Assembly (NCBI RefSeq): GCF_002176815.1
Contig: NZ_CP021648.1
Span: 3,294,001-3,358,000, forward strand
Direction: 5' to 3'
Length of the DNA: 64,000 bases
Origin: Acidovorax sp. T1
GTDB lineage: Bacteria; Pseudomonadota; Gammaproteobacteria; Burkholderiales; Burkholderiaceae_C
Shown here in pieces: positions 25,558 to 35,784 of this stretch. The position numbers were made by a program, and so were the translations under genes. The notes below the pieces were generated by a model, which saw nothing but the letters and a program-made list of their open reading frames with translations, did not search any database and had not been told where the DNA came from. How positions within the stretch are numbered: the first letter of the stretch is position 1; every line of letters begins with the position of its first letter.

Positions 25558-26475
25558 ATGAAAACCGACAACGTCCTGCAAACCATCGGCAACACCCCGC
25601 ATGTGCGCATCAACCGCCTGTTTGGCCCGGGCGCCAGCGTGTGGATCAAGTCCGAGCGCAGCAACCCCGGCGGCTCGATCAAGGACCGCATCGCGCTGGC
25701 CATGGTGGAAGACGCCGAAAAATCCGGCGCCCTGAAACCCGGCGGCACCATCATCGAGCCCACCAGCGGCAACACCGGCGTGGGCCTGGCCATGGTGGCG
25801 GCCGTCAAGGGCTACAAGCTGGTTTTGGTGATGCCCGACAGCATGAGCATCGAGCGCCGCCGCCTGATGCTGGCCTATGGCGCCAGCTTTGACCTGACGC
25901 CGCGCGAAAAAGGCATGAAGGGCGCCATCGCCCGTGCCGAGGAGCTCAAGGCCCAGACGCCCGGGGCGTGGATTCCGCAGCAGTTCGAGAACCCGGCCAA
26001 CATCGACGTGCATGTGCGCACCACGGCGCAAGAAATCCTGGCCGACTTCCCCGACGGGCTGGACGTGCTGGTCACCGGCGTGGGCACCGGCGGGCACATC
26101 ACGGGCGTGGCGCGGGTGCTGAAAGCCAAGTTCCCGCAGCTGAAGGTGTTTGCCGTGGAGCCCACGCAATCGCCCGTCATCAGCGGCGGCCAGCCCGCGC
26201 CCCACCCCATCCAGGGCATTGGCGCGGGCTTCATCCCCAAGAACCTGGACACCAGCCTGCTGGATGGCGTGATCCAGGTCGATGCCGAGCCGGCCCGCGA
26301 ATACGCCCGCCGCAGCGCCCGCGAGGAAGGCATGCTGGTGGGCATCTCCAGCGGCGCCACGCTGGCCGCCATTGCGCAAAAACTGCCCGAACTGCCCGCG
26401 GGCAGCCGCGTGCTGGGCTTCAACTACGACACGGGCGAGCGCTATCTGTCGGTGGAAGGCTTTTTGCCGGCTTAA
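25558..26475 (+). CDS. cysK: Cysteine synthase A (O-acetylserine sulfhydrylase)
   Basis: PLP enzyme that makes cysteine from O-acetylserine and sulfide. 305 residues. The PLP lysine lies in [12 protein letters not shown], the substrate loop [11 protein letters not shown] and the phosphate-binding GTGGHITG are intact, and [14 protein letters not shown] is typical of CysK-type enzymes. ATG 25558 with CAGGAG upstream is used; an open frame extends back to 25114 but crosses rnpB. Single gene, divergent from rnpB. Confidence 0.93.
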   Translation: MKTDNVLQTIGNTPHVRINRLFGPGASVWIKSERSNPGGSIKDRIALAMVEDAEKSGALKPGGTIIEPTSGNTGVGLAMVAAVKGYKLVLVMPDSMSIERRRLMLAYGASFDLTPREKGMKGAIARAEELKAQTPGAWIPQQFENPANIDVHVRTTAQEILADFPDGLDVLVTGVGTGGHITGVARVLKAKFPQLKVFAVEPTQSPVISGGQPAPHPIQGIGAGFIPKNLDTSLLDGVIQVDAEPAREYARRSAREEGMLVGISSGATLAAIAQKLPELPAGSRVLGFNYDTGERYLSVEGFLPA

Positions 26476-26563
26476 CCGAGAAAAGGCCGTTGGATGCGGC
26501 CGGTAAAATCCCCCTCCCCTCCCCTGCATTGCCCTTCGCCCGATAACCACGGGCCGCAAGACC

Positions 26564-28306
26564 ATGATCCGCCTTTCTGAAATCCGGTTGCCGCTGTCTG
26601 CGCTGCCGTCCGACCCCAACCCCGACACCCAGCCCGAAGCCGCCCTGCGCGCACTCGCCGCGCAGGCGCTGGGCCTGGCCGATGCCGCCGGCATTGCCAC
26701 GCTGCAGGTTTTCAAGCGCAGCTTTGACGCGCGCAAAGCCGATCTGCTGGCGGTGTACATCGTCGATATCGCACTTGCCGACCCCGCGCAGGAAGCCGCC
26801 CTGCTCGACCAATTCGCAGGCAACCCGCACATCCAGCCCACGCCCGACATGGCCTGGCAGCCCGTGGGCCAGGCCCCGGCCCATCTGCCCCTGCGCCCGG
26901 TGGTGGTGGGCTTTGGGCCCTGCGGCATCTTCGCGGCACTGGTGCTGGCGCAGATGGGTTTCAAACCCATCGTGCTGGAGCGCGGCAAGAACGTGCGCGA
27001 ACGCACCCAGGACACCTGGGGCCTGTGGCGCAAGCGCGAGCTCCACCCCGAAAGCAATGTGCAGTTTGGCGAAGGCGGCGCGGGCACGTTCAGCGACGGC
27101 AAGCTTTACAGCCAGATCAAGGACCCGCGCCACCTGGGCCGCAAGGTGATGGCCGAGTTCGTCAAGGCCGGTGCGCCCGAAGAAATCCTGTACGTGGCGC
27201 ATCCGCACATCGGCACCTTCAAACTGGTGAAGGTGGTGGAGAGCCTGCGCGCGCAGATCATCGCGCTGGGCGGCGAGATCCGCTTCGAGCAGCGCGTGAC
27301 GGACGTGATCGTGGAAGAAGGTGCAAAAGGCCGCCACCTGCGCGGCCTGACGGTGCTGAACCAGGCGACGGGCGAAACCACCGCGCTCGCTGCCTCCCAT
27401 GTGGTGATGGCGCTGGGCCACAGCGCGCGCGACACTTTTGCCATGCTGTACGAGCGGGGTGTGCAGATGGAGGCCAAGCCGTTTTCCATCGGCTTTCGCA
27501 TCGAGCACCCGCAGGGCGTGATCGACCGCGCCCGCTGGGGCCGCCACGCCGGCCACCCGCTGCTGGGCGCGGCCGACTACAAGCTGGTGCACCACGCCGC
27601 CAATGGCCGGGCCGTGTACAGCTTTTGCATGTGCCCCGGCGGCACCGTGGTGGCCGCCACCAGCGAGCCGGGCCGCGTGGTCACCAACGGCATGAGCCAG
27701 TATTCGCGCAACGAGCGCAATGCCAATGCCGGCATGGTGGTGGGCATCGATCCGCGCGACTATCCGCGCGACCCTGCGGCCTACGAAGCCACGCTGGGCG
27801 CCACGCACGGCGTCGAGGCCCTGGCCGCCGGCCAGCACCACCCGCTGGCGGGCATCGTGCTGCAACGCCAGCTGGAATCGGGCGCCTATGTGCTCGGCGG
27901 CAGCAATTACAGCGCGCCCGGCCAGCTGGTGGGCGATTTCATCGCCGGCCGGCCATCGAAAGAGTTGGGCAGCGTGCAGCCGTCCTACCAACCCGGCGTG
28001 ACGCTGGGCGATCTGCAGGGCGCACTGCCCGGCTACGCCATCGCAGCCATGCGCGAGGCCCTGCCCGTGTTCGGCCGCAAGATCAAGGGCTTTGACATGC
28101 CCGACGCCGTGCTCACCGGCGTGGAGACGCGCACGTCGGCGCCGCTGCGCATCGACCGCGGCGACCACCTGCAAAGCCCCAACACCGCCGGCCTGTACCC
28201 CGCCGGCGAAGGTGCAGGCTACGCCGGAGGCATTCTTTCGGCGGGCGTGGACGGCATCAAGGTGGGCGAGGCCGTGGCACGCAGCCTGCTGGGCGCGGCG
28301 GCCTGA
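26564..28306 (+). CDS. FAD-dependent protein of the COG2509 type
   Basis: 580 residues. Residues 105-140 contain a dinucleotide-binding motif VVGFGPCGIFAALVLAQMG, followed by GEGGAGTFSDGKLYSQIKD and, near the C-terminus, YPAGEGAGYAGGI for FAD binding. The N-terminal 100 residues form a small domain characteristic of the family. The family is predicted to be an FAD oxidoreductase/dehydrogenase, but its substrate is unknown. It follows cysK by 88 bp on the same strand. Confidence 0.85.
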   Translation: MIRLSEIRLPLSALPSDPNPDTQPEAALRALAAQALGLADAAGIATLQVFKRSFDARKADLLAVYIVDIALADPAQEAALLDQFAGNPHIQPTPDMAWQPVGQAPAHLPLRPVVVGFGPCGIFAALVLAQMGFKPIVLERGKNVRERTQDTWGLWRKRELHPESNVQFGEGGAGTFSDGKLYSQIKDPRHLGRKVMAEFVKAGAPEEILYVAHPHIGTFKLVKVVESLRAQIIALGGEIRFEQRVTDVIVEEGAKGRHLRGLTVLNQATGETTALAASHVVMALGHSARDTFAMLYERGVQMEAKPFSIGFRIEHPQGVIDRARWGRHAGHPLLGAADYKLVHHAANGRAVYSFCMCPGGTVVAATSEPGRVVTNGMSQYSRNERNANAGMVVGIDPRDYPRDPAAYEATLGATHGVEALAAGQHHPLAGIVLQRQLESGAYVLGGSNYSAPGQLVGDFIAGRPSKELGSVQPSYQPGVTLGDLQGALPGYAIAAMREALPVFGRKIKGFDMPDAVLTGVETRTSAPLRIDRGDHLQSPNTAGLYPAGEGAGYAGGILSAGVDGIKVGEAVARSLLGAAA

Positions 28307-28432
28307 CAACGGCGGTTTCGCAAGCGGCGCGGCCACCGCGGGGCCGCCGCGTTTCTTGACATCCATCAAACCGCAGACGCACCGGGGCGGCACACTGCAG
28401 GTGGCAAGGTTGCCACGCAACAGGACCCACCC

Positions 28433-29950
28433 ATGACCGCACCGCTCGCAACACCCCTTCCCGCATCGCCCCCCGCGCCAGCGGGGCTGATCAAACGTTT
28501 TGGGCTGTGGGCGGCTCTGGCGGCCATGGTGGCCGTGTTGCTGCTGCCCACCCCTGCCGACTTGCCGCTGGCCGGGCACTACATGCTGGCCATTCTGGCG
28601 TTTGCCGTGATCGTGTGGATGACCGAGGCGCTCGACTATTCGGTCAGCGCCGTGGTCATTGGCGCCTTGATGCTCTTTTTGCTGGCCTACGCGCCCAGCG
28701 CCGCCAAGCCGGGCATGACCACCGCCATGGGCACCGGGGCTTCGCTCAGCCTGGCGCTCTCGGGTTTTGCCAACAGTGCCGTGGCATTGGTGGCGGCGGC
28801 GTGCTTCATTGCCTCGGCCATGACGGCCACCGGGCTGGACCGGCGCATCGCGCTCACGGTGCTTTCCAAGGTGGGGGCCAAGACGCACCACATCGTCATT
28901 GGCGCCATGATCGTGGGCTTTTTGCTGTCGTTCATCGTGCCCAGCACCACCGCCCGCGTGGCCTGCCTGATGCCCATCATGATGGGCTTTGTGCTGGCCT
29001 TCAATGTGGACCGAAAAAGCCGCTTCGCCGGCCTGCTGGTGATCACCACGGCGCAGACCGCCAGCATCTGGAACGTGGGCATCAAGACCGCCGCCGCACA
29101 GAACATGGTGGCCATCGGCTTCATCGAAAAACAGCTGGGCGCGCAGATCACCTGGGGCGAATGGTTCGTGGCCGCAGCGCCTTTTGCCGCGCTGCTGACG
29201 GTGGCGCTGTTCTTCATCATGACCCGCATGATGAAGCCCGAAATGCACGAGATTGCCGGGGGCCAGGAAACCATCCGCAAGCAATTGCAGGAGCTGGGCC
29301 CCATGACGGTGAACCAGTGGAAGCTGCTGGCCATCGTGCTGGCGCTGCTGGGGTTCTGGTCCACCGAAAAGGTGCTGCACAGCTTTGACACCACCTCCAC
29401 CACCATCGCAGCCGTGGCGCTGATGCTGTTTCCGCGCATCGGCGTGATGGACTGGAAGCAGTCGCAAAAGGGCTTCCCCTGGGGCACCGTGGTGCTGTTT
29501 GCCGTGGGCATCAGCGTGGGTTCGGCCCTGCTGCAGACCAAGGCCGCTGGCTGGCTGGCGCAACTCATCGTGACCAACCTGGGCCTGCAGATGGCCTCGG
29601 CATTCGCCATCCTGATGCTGCTGTCGGGCTTTCTGATCGTCATCCACCTGGGCTTTGCCAGTGCCACGGCGCTGGCGTCCACCATGATTCCCATCATCAT
29701 CAGCGTGCTGTCCACCGTGCAGACGCCGGGCATCAACATCGTGGGCATGACCATGATTTTGCAGTTCGTGGTGAGCTTCGGCTTCATCCTGCCGGTGAAC
29801 GCGCCACAGAACATGATTGCCTACGGCACCGACACCTTCGAGGCCCGTGATTTTGTGCGCACCGGCTTCATGATCACGGTGGTGGGCTCGGTGCTGCTGG
29901 TGATTTTTGCGCTGACCTACTGGCCCTGGATGGGCCTCATGGTGCGCTAA
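28433..29950 (+). CDS. SLC13/DASS-family anion symporter
   Basis: 505 residues, inner-membrane protein with about 12 hydrophobic segments. The SNT-like motif (FIVPSTTARVACLMPI, MTMILQFVVSFGFILPVNAPQN) and EALDYSVSAVV are typical of divalent anion:Na+ symporters, which carry dicarboxylates, citrate or sulfate. The substrate cannot be decided from sequence. AGGA precedes ATG 28433. Upstream is a GC-rich hairpin at 28324-28350. Confidence 0.85.
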   Translation: MTAPLATPLPASPPAPAGLIKRFGLWAALAAMVAVLLLPTPADLPLAGHYMLAILAFAVIVWMTEALDYSVSAVVIGALMLFLLAYAPSAAKPGMTTAMGTGASLSLALSGFANSAVALVAAACFIASAMTATGLDRRIALTVLSKVGAKTHHIVIGAMIVGFLLSFIVPSTTARVACLMPIMMGFVLAFNVDRKSRFAGLLVITTAQTASIWNVGIKTAAAQNMVAIGFIEKQLGAQITWGEWFVAAAPFAALLTVALFFIMTRMMKPEMHEIAGGQETIRKQLQELGPMTVNQWKLLAIVLALLGFWSTEKVLHSFDTTSTTIAAVALMLFPRIGVMDWKQSQKGFPWGTVVLFAVGISVGSALLQTKAAGWLAQLIVTNLGLQMASAFAILMLLSGFLIVIHLGFASATALASTMIPIIISVLSTVQTPGINIVGMTMILQFVVSFGFILPVNAPQNMIAYGTDTFEARDFVRTGFMITVVGSVLLVIFALTYWPWMGLMVR

Positions 29951-30017
29951 CCCTGCGCCTCAATGCAGGGCGCCGGGGCTGCGGGCAAAGCCCCGCGTCC
30001 ATCAACAATCCCGGGCT

Positions 30018-31598
30018 TTAATGCAGCGCTCTCACGCCGCCCGCTGCAGCAGGCAACCGGAACGCATCCACCATCTCCGCCAGTTGCTGCGCCTGCGCGC
30101 GCAGGCCCTGGGCAGCGGCCGAAGACTCCTCCACGAGCGCCGCATTCTGCTGAGTCATCTGGTCGAGCTGCGAGACCGCCTCGCCCACCTGGCTCAGGCC
30201 GGTGGTCTGCTCACGGGCCGCCGTACTGATCTCGCCAATGATGGTGGCCACCTGCTGGACGGAATCGACAATCTCGCCCATGGTGTCGCCCGCGGCATGC
30301 ACCAGCTTCGCGCCTTCATCGACCTGGCGCACACTGTCGCCGATCAGGCCACCAATCTCCTTGGCCGCGGTGGCCGAGCGCTGGGCCAGGCTGCGCACCT
30401 CGCTGGCCACAACAGCAAAACCACGGCCCTGTTCACCCGCACGGGCAGCTTCCACCGCCGCATTGAGCGCGAGAATGTTGGTCTGGAACGCAATGCCGTC
30501 GATCACGCTCGTGATGTCGGCAATGCGGCGCGACGACAGCGCGATGCCGTCCATAGTGCCCACCACGCGGTCCACCGCCTCGCGGCCCCGGCGGGCCACA
30601 TCGCTCGCGCCCGTGGCCAGGTGGCTGGCCTGCGCGGCGGCGTCGGCACTGTGACGCACAGTGGCCAGCAGTTCTTCCATGCTGGCGGCGATCTCTTCCA
30701 GGTTGGACGCCGTCTGCTCGGTGCGCGCCGACAGGTCGCTATTGCCCGCAGCGATCTCGCTGCTGGCGCCGGCCACCGAAGTGCTGGCCTGGCGCATGCC
30801 CACCACCAGTTCGGCCAGCCGTGCCTGCATACCACCCAGGCGTGCCAGCAGGGCCTGCAATTCGTCACGGCTGCCCGCCTTCGGCTGCTGCACGGGGGAT
30901 GTGAGGTCGCCTTCGGCAATGCGGTCGGTCACCTCGGACGCATGGGCCAGAGGCTGCAGGATGGAGCGAGACAGCAACCAGGCGCAGGCCAGACTCAGCA
31001 GCAGCCCCACCAGCGAGCCCGCCGCCAGCAGCGTGATGCCCTGGCTTTCGCTGCGGGCTGCAGCCTCGCGGGCCTCGGCCACGCGCTGGCGCTGGTACTC
31101 GGCCAGCTTGTTCACCGATGCAGCATAGGCGTCGGCTGCAGGCCGTAGCTGGTTGGCAATGGCGTCTGGCGGCAGGGCTTCGCCCGCCTTGCGGCGCTTG
31201 ACGAGGTCGTCACGCACTGCACGGAAGCCGTTGCCCGACTTGTCAATGGCATCGAACAGTGCCTGGGATTGCGGGTCTGCCGCCAGTGCATCCAGCCGCT
31301 TGCGCACTTCAGAGGATCGGGCCGACGTGACTTTGCGGTCTGCATCGATGCGTGCGGCATAGGTGGGGTTGTCGATTTCCAGCAGGGTTTCGGCGCGCAC
31401 TGAGCTAAGCACCACGATAGCGTGCAACTCGCGCGCCAACAACGCGCGCTCGGACGAGGCACCGCCCAGGTCATCGGCAATGTCCTGCAAGTCAGCCAGC
31501 CGCCAAATGCCTATGGCCGCTGACAGCGACATGACCAGACAGACAACACCAAAGGCCAGGGCCAGGCGGACCGCAACACGTGCGTGAGAGATGGACAT
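30018..31598 (-). CDS. Methyl-accepting chemotaxis protein
   Basis: 526 residues. TM1 (residues 10-30), a 4-helix-bundle periplasmic sensor (35-180), TM2 (about 193-213), HAMP (215-265) and a signalling domain with the hairpin tip [33 protein letters not shown] region (quoted only as its core [20 protein letters not shown]). Methylation-region glutamines are visible. There is no C-terminal NWETF-type CheR tether. The ligand is unknown. It is convergent with the SLC13 gene and has a sigma-28-like promoter at 31679-31705. Confidence 0.95.
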   Translation of the reverse strand: MSISHARVAVRLALAFGVVCLVMSLSAAIGIWRLADLQDIADDLGGASSERALLARELHAIVVLSSVRAETLLEIDNPTYAARIDADRKVTSARSSEVRKRLDALAADPQSQALFDAIDKSGNGFRAVRDDLVKRRKAGEALPPDAIANQLRPAADAYAASVNKLAEYQRQRVAEAREAAARSESQGITLLAAGSLVGLLLSLACAWLLSRSILQPLAHASEVTDRIAEGDLTSPVQQPKAGSRDELQALLARLGGMQARLAELVVGMRQASTSVAGASSEIAAGNSDLSARTEQTASNLEEIAASMEELLATVRHSADAAAQASHLATGASDVARRGREAVDRVVGTMDGIALSSRRIADITSVIDGIAFQTNILALNAAVEAARAGEQGRGFAVVASEVRSLAQRSATAAKEIGGLIGDSVRQVDEGAKLVHAAGDTMGEIVDSVQQVATIIGEISTAAREQTTGLSQVGEAVSQLDQMTQQNAALVEESSAAAQGLRAQAQQLAEMVDAFRLPAAAGGVRALH

Positions 31599-31678
31599 AA
31601 AGCGTTCTTAAGAGAATAAAAGTCAACAAAAACCTGGGCGCGACGCTACGCGGCATTGGGTTGCAGGCAGTCCCCAGC

Positions 31679-31705
31679 TTATCGACAAAAAGTTACACCC
31701 TCTTA
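31679..31705 (-). promoter_or_regulatory. Possible sigma-28 (FliA) promoter of the chemoreceptor gene
   Basis: GTCGATAA (31686-31679) matches the sigma-28 -10 GCCGATAA at 7 of 8 positions. The -35 TAAGAGGG, 11 bases upstream, keeps only TAA of TAAAGTTT. Position is about 80 bases before ATG 31598. Chemoreceptor genes are usual FliA targets. Confidence 0.35.
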
Positions 31706-31742
31706 AATCTCCGCAAGATCTGCCTGCCCAACTGGCAATAAA

Positions 31743-31777
31743 AAGGCCGCTGCAGCGCAAAGCGCTGCAGCGGCCTT
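31743..31777 (-). terminator. Rho-independent terminator of htpX
   Basis: Perfect 16-bp stem from AAGGCCGCTGCAGCGC (31743-31758) and its complement (31762-31777) with a 3-base loop, followed on the minus strand by TTTTTATT. It lies 30 bases past the htpX stop. Confidence 0.95.
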
Positions 31778-31807
31778 CCCTTGGGAAGGGCCGAAAAGGG
31801 AACCCGA

Positions 31808-32689
31808 TCAGCCTTGCTGCTGTGCGTTCTGCAGCGCGGCAATGCGCTCTTCAATCGGCGGATGGGTGCTGAACAGCTTGCCGATGCCACCGGCAATGCC
31901 CATGGCCGCCATGCTCTTGGGCAGCTCGGCGGGGTGCATGCCACCCAGGCGGGCCAAGGCGTTGATCATGGGCTGGCGGCGGCCCATGAGCTGGGCGGCA
32001 CCGGCGTCGGCGCGGAACTCGCGCTGGCGCGAAAACCAGGCCACGATGATGGCAGCCACAAAGCCCAGCACGATATCGAGCACCACGGTGGTGACCATAT
32101 AGCCGATGCCTGGGCCCGAGCGGTTCTCGTTGTTCTTGTTGAGGAAGCTGTCCACCGCGTAGCCGATCACGCGCGACAGGAACACCACGAAGGTGTTCAT
32201 CACGCCCTGGATCAGCGTCATGGTGACCATGTCGCCATTGGCGATGTGCGCCACCTCGTGGCCGATCACGGCCTCCACCTCCTCGCGCGTCATGCCTTGC
32301 AGCAGGCCCGTCGAGACGGCCACCAGCGCCGAGTTCTTGAACGCACCCGTGGCGAAGGCGTTGGGATCGCCCTCGAAGATGCCGACCTCGGGCATGCCAA
32401 TGCCGGCCTTCTCGGCCAGCTTGCGCACGGTTTCAACGATCCAGGCTTCATCGGCATTGCGCGGCTGCTCGATGATCTGCACGCCCGCGCTCCACTTGGC
32501 CATGGGCTTGCTGATCAGCAGCGAGATGATGGCGCCGCCAAACCCCATGACAAAGGCAAAGCCCAGCAGCGCGCCCAGATTCAGCCCGTTGGCCGTGAGG
32601 TAGCGGTTGACGCCCAGCAGGCTGGCAACAACACCCAGCACGGCCACCACGGCCACGTTGGTCAAGAGGAACAAAATAATACGTTTCAT
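31808..32689 (-). CDS. htpX: Membrane-bound zinc metalloprotease HtpX
   Basis: Inner-membrane quality-control protease, 293 residues. Two N-terminal membrane helices, the zinc site HEVAH (in [12 protein letters not shown]), further hydrophobic segments at about 155-180 and 190-215, and the third ligand Glu in [17 protein letters not shown] precedes ATG 32689. A sigma-32-like promoter lies at 32743-32771 and a strong terminator at 31743, so it is a single-gene heat-shock unit. Confidence 0.96.
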   Translation of the reverse strand: MKRIILFLLTNVAVVAVLGVVASLLGVNRYLTANGLNLGALLGFAFVMGFGGAIISLLISKPMAKWSAGVQIIEQPRNADEAWIVETVRKLAEKAGIGMPEVGIFEGDPNAFATGAFKNSALVAVSTGLLQGMTREEVEAVIGHEVAHIANGDMVTMTLIQGVMNTFVVFLSRVIGYAVDSFLNKNNENRSGPGIGYMVTTVVLDIVLGFVAAIIVAWFSRQREFRADAGAAQLMGRRQPMINALARLGGMHPAELPKSMAAMGIAGGIGKLFSTHPPIEERIAALQNAQQQG

Positions 32690-32742
32690 GGGTTCTCCAC
32701 AGAGAGGCGGGGTTGTCTGGCCCTAGAAGCCTTGAGCGGCAC

Positions 32743-32771
32743 ACATGGGGGTGGCCGCGCGCTCCTTCAAG
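32743..32771 (-). promoter_or_regulatory. Sigma-32-like heat-shock promoter of htpX
   Basis: On the minus strand CTTGAAG (32771-32765), 14 bases, CCCCATGT (32750-32743). Both elements match the sigma-32 consensus nearly perfectly. The leader would be about 45 bases. It lies at and just beyond the 3' end of the DUF3025 gene. Confidence 0.8.
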
Positions 32772-32777
32772 CCGGTG

Positions 32778-33539
32778 TCACAGCACGGCAGATCCCATGG
32801 TGTGATTGCTTTTGCGGGGCGCGCTGCGAAAGACGAGGGAGTCATCATAGAAGGAAAAGTTCTCGTTTCCGGGCCACCAGCCGGGTATCCCCAGCACGGG
32901 CAATGGCACAAACGGCTTGGTCACCAGGCGCTCGGGTTGCAGCGACTGCGCCAGCCAGGCATCGAGCGATGCTACCGAATCAATAGCTGCTTGCGCTTGA
33001 TACACATGCGCTGTGATGGGTTTTCGTGGAAAAACCAGCTTTTCCAGCAGCGCATGGCCGAACAACACCAGCCGGGCCTCGCGCCACAGCGGCCGCAGGT
33101 CGACAAACAGCCGCCGCCAGTCCCGCGCCCGCAGCGCCGCCCAGAGCGCAGGCGGAGCGCTGAGCAGGGCGCCGTTTTCGTCGAACACGGTGAGCGCATC
33201 ACGCAGCGGCCCTCGCACCGCCTGCACGCCATCGGCGGCAATGGCCTGCGCCTGCAACTGATTCAGCCGCTGCTTGGTTTGCGGAAACTGCTGCCAGACC
33301 AAGCCGTTGAAAAAGTCATGCAGGTTGTCACGCGTGGGCACGCGGCCGGTGTCGAAGATGAACTGCTCGTAGGCGATGCCATCGGGCAGGTCGGTGTGGG
33401 GGACGAAGCGAATGAGCGCCGTGGAGATGGCGTTCAGGGCCTGCGCCGTGGTCTTTCCTTCTAGCACCTCGCGTTGAACACTCACACCCTGATTGCGGAT
33501 GGCATCCAGCCAGGGGGCATCCCAATCAACACCCACCAT
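32778..33539 (-). CDS. DUF3025 family protein
   Basis: 253 residues, a family of unknown function common in betaproteobacteria. Conserved features are the YEQFIF segment, DNLHDFFNGLVWQQFP near residue 75, and the C-terminal GIPGWWPGN. No signal peptide or membrane helix. The segment AHVYQAQAAIDSVAS at about residues 175-190 is encoded by an in-frame copy of the hairpin repeat. GGGAG precedes ATG 33539. It begins 13 bases after the NYN-LOTUS gene. Confidence 0.85.
   Translation of the reverse strand: MVGVDWDAPWLDAIRNQGVSVQREVLEGKTTAQALNAISTALIRFVPHTDLPDGIAYEQFIFDTGRVPTRDNLHDFFNGLVWQQFPQTKQRLNQLQAQAIAADGVQAVRGPLRDALTVFDENGALLSAPPALWAALRARDWRRLFVDLRPLWREARLVLFGHALLEKLVFPRKPITAHVYQAQAAIDSVASLDAWLAQSLQPERLVTKPFVPLPVLGIPGWWPGNENFSFYDDSLVFRSAPRKSNHTMGSAVL
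32971..33023 (+). repeat. Hairpin repeat, copy 5, in frame inside the DUF3025 gene
   Basis: GCTACCGAATCAATAGCTGC, TTGCGCTTGATACACATGCG and CTGTGATGGGTTTTC match the family best in the first half. It is read antisense by the host gene in the same frame as the copy in dapF. Confidence 0.75.
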
Positions 33540-33552
33540 CCACCGGCTCCCG

Positions 33553-34665
33553 TCACTGGGGGACACGAACAGTCTCTTGGCTGGACCGAGGCGCCATGTA
33601 AGTGACTTGCGTTGGCTGCCCCTTGGGTGAGAGCTTGAAATGAGCAGCCCACTGACCAAAAAAAATCGTTGACTTGGTCGTTTTCCCAAGAATGGCTTTT
33701 TGACGCAAAACGGGAACTACCTGGCTGAGCATCTGCGGCCCGTCTCTCAGATCCGGCACCGCCTTCAACACCCGCTGGACCATGTGCGGGACTGGCGTCG
33801 CGGGCAAGCTTGAGACCGTGCTTGCGGGAGCGATAGCGGCTTTATGCACTTGAGCACCGGGGCTATACGCGATCTGATTGGGCTTCTGCGCAGGTGTCAA
33901 TTGGAAGAAGGCGCCAAGCTTCGCAAACCACGCTGACGTCTTCGTGGTTTTGCCCAGGATGCCGTGCTGGCGCAACACGGCCACCACCTGGCTGAGATGC
34001 TGGCTTTGGCCGCTGTTGAGTGAAGGGAACGCTTTGAGCACCTGATCGACCATCTCCTGGATCGATAGCTGCAACGGTTCAAGCCGGGTCTCCACCGTTG
34101 ATGCACCCACCGCAGCGTGGGCGACCTCTGCGACATCCACCACAGAGCGTTGAGGAGTCGCAGCACCAGCGGGAGATACAACCTCCGAAGCTGCCAAACC
34201 CTGCGGCTTGTCAACCACCTCCAGCAGGGTCACTTCGTCATAGAAGCTCTCGGGGTTCGCAAAGATTTTGTTGGAGAGACTGAAACAAAGAACATGACAA
34301 CCACGCTCTCTGACATAGGTAGCCAAGGGGACAAAGTCCGCATCGCCGGAACAGATGGCCACCGTATCGATGTCCTGGGTGCAAACTGCCTCTACCGCAT
34401 CAATCACCAAGGCGCTGTCCGTGGTGACCTTGTTCACGATCATGTTGCTGACCGGGCGCACGCCATGGCGCCACAGCACCGATTCGATGCCCTTGAGGCT
34501 GTCAACACGGCCGTAGGCGCGTTTGTAGAGCACTCTTTCTGCGCGATGGCGCAAGTCCGTCAGAACATGATCCAACGCCGTCGCATCGTTCAGGTTGTCC
34601 GCATCAATGAAAACGGCCATGTTCCTGGCCGTCGCCGTCTTGCGCGGCTCCTGCTGCAGGCTCAT
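33553..34665 (-). CDS. NYN-domain protein with two OST-HTH/LOTUS-like repeats
   Basis: 370 residues. Residues 15-150 form a NYN (PIN-like) nuclease domain: [24 protein letters not shown] and [19 protein letters not shown] carry the acidic metal-binding residues. The C-terminal half has two similar segments of about 65 residues, each with [17 protein letters not shown] and GKTTK, resembling OST-HTH/LOTUS RNA-binding domains. This architecture is known from MARF1/Limkain-b1-like RNases and bacterial relatives, so an RNA-cleaving role is inferred. ATG 34665 overlaps the pyrC stop (ATGA). Confidence 0.82.
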   Translation of the reverse strand: MSLQQEPRKTATARNMAVFIDADNLNDATALDHVLTDLRHRAERVLYKRAYGRVDSLKGIESVLWRHGVRPVSNMIVNKVTTDSALVIDAVEAVCTQDIDTVAICSGDADFVPLATYVRERGCHVLCFSLSNKIFANPESFYDEVTLLEVVDKPQGLAASEVVSPAGAATPQRSVVDVAEVAHAAVGASTVETRLEPLQLSIQEMVDQVLKAFPSLNSGQSQHLSQVVAVLRQHGILGKTTKTSAWFAKLGAFFQLTPAQKPNQIAYSPGAQVHKAAIAPASTVSSLPATPVPHMVQRVLKAVPDLRDGPQMLSQVVPVLRQKAILGKTTKSTIFFGQWAAHFKLSPKGQPTQVTYMAPRSSQETVRVPQ

Positions 34666-35705
34666 TTCACCAGCCGCCACGGCAGCGCTTCGCCCGCGCG
34701 CAAGGGCTTGAGCTCGGCCTCGCCGAAGGCGAAGCTGTCTGGCGGCGTCCAGCTTTCGCGGCGCAGGGTGATGGTGCCGGTGTTGCGCGGCAGGCTGTAG
34801 AAGTCGGGGCCGTGGAAGCTGGCAAAGCCTTCGAGCTGGTCCAGCGCACCCGCGTTGTCGAACGCCTCGGCATACATCTCGATGGCGGCGTGCGCGGTGT
34901 AGCAACCCGCGCAACCGGTAGCGTGTTCCTTGAGGTGCGCGGGGTGCGGCGCGCTGTCGGTGCCCAGAAAGAACTTGGGCGACCCGCTGGTGGCGGCCTG
35001 CACCAGGGCCACGCGGTGGGTTTCGCGCTTGAGCACGGGCAGGCAGTAGTAGTGCGGGCGGATGCCGCCGGTAAAGATGGCGTTGCGGTTGTACAGCAGG
35101 TGGTGCGCCGTGATGGTGGCGGCGGTGAAGCGGTCGGCTTCGCGCACGTAGTCGGCGGCATCCTGGGTGGTGATGTGCTCGAAAACGATTTTCAGCTCGG
35201 GGAAGTCGCGGCGCAGCGGGATGAGCTGCTGCTCGATGAACGCGGCCTCACGGTCGAACAGGTCGATGTCGCTGCTGGTCACTTCACCATGCACCAGGAG
35301 CAGCATGCCGGCCTTCTGCATGGCTTCGAGCGTGGGGTAGATCTTGCGCAGGTCGGTCACGCCCGCGTCGCTGTTGGTGGTGGCGCCTGCGGGGTAGAGC
35401 TTGCAGGCCACCACGCCGGCCGCCTTCGCACGCACGATTTCTTCGGGCGGCAGCTTGTCGGTGAGGTACAGCGTCATCAGCGGCTCGAAGCCCATGCCTG
35501 CGGGCACAGCGGCCAGGATGCGCGCCTTGTAATCCAGCGCCTGCTGCGCCGTGGTCACGGGCGGGCGCAGGTTGGGCATGATGATCGCGCGGCCGAACTG
35601 GGCGGCGGTGTGCGGCACGACGGTGTGCAGGGGCTCGCCGTCGCGCACATGCAGGTGCCAGTCGTCGGGGCGGGTGATGGTGAGGGTGTCTGGGGCGGCA
35701 GTCAT
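34662..35705 (-). CDS. pyrC: Dihydroorotase, class II
   Basis: Zinc enzyme of pyrimidine synthesis that closes carbamoyl-aspartate to dihydroorotate. 347 residues. Metal ligands are visible in [10 protein letters not shown], the carboxylated Lys region [26 protein letters not shown] and [11 protein letters not shown] 35705 gives the family N-terminus; an ATG at 35714 is also possible. It is followed by the NYN-LOTUS gene with an ATGA overlap, and it lies 69 bp downstream of gltL. Confidence 0.95.
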   Translation of the reverse strand: MTAAPDTLTITRPDDWHLHVRDGEPLHTVVPHTAAQFGRAIIMPNLRPPVTTAQQALDYKARILAAVPAGMGFEPLMTLYLTDKLPPEEIVRAKAAGVVACKLYPAGATTNSDAGVTDLRKIYPTLEAMQKAGMLLLVHGEVTSSDIDLFDREAAFIEQQLIPLRRDFPELKIVFEHITTQDAADYVREADRFTAATITAHHLLYNRNAIFTGGIRPHYYCLPVLKRETHRVALVQAATSGSPKFFLGTDSAPHPAHLKEHATGCAGCYTAHAAIEMYAEAFDNAGALDQLEGFASFHGPDFYSLPRNTGTITLRRESWTPPDSFAFGEAELKPLRAGEALPWRLVK

Positions 35706-35751
35706 GGCCGCCATTGTCCCATCACTGCCCCGCCATCGGGCATTCGCCAGC

Positions 35752-35784
35752 GCTGCGTGCTCAGTGCTGCGTGCTCAGTGCTGC
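35752..35784. repeat. 14-bp tandem repeat at the gltL 3' end
   Basis: GCTGCGTGCTCAGT occurs twice in succession (35752-35765, 35766-35779) with a third partial unit GCTGC. The second unit contains the gltL stop codon. Confidence 0.75.

Noticed and set aside
26420..29647. A 1075-residue open frame on the minus strand
   Set aside because: It runs antisense to the FAD protein and SLC13 genes, is rich in His/Gly/Gln as expected for the complement of GC-rich codons, and has no domain pattern.
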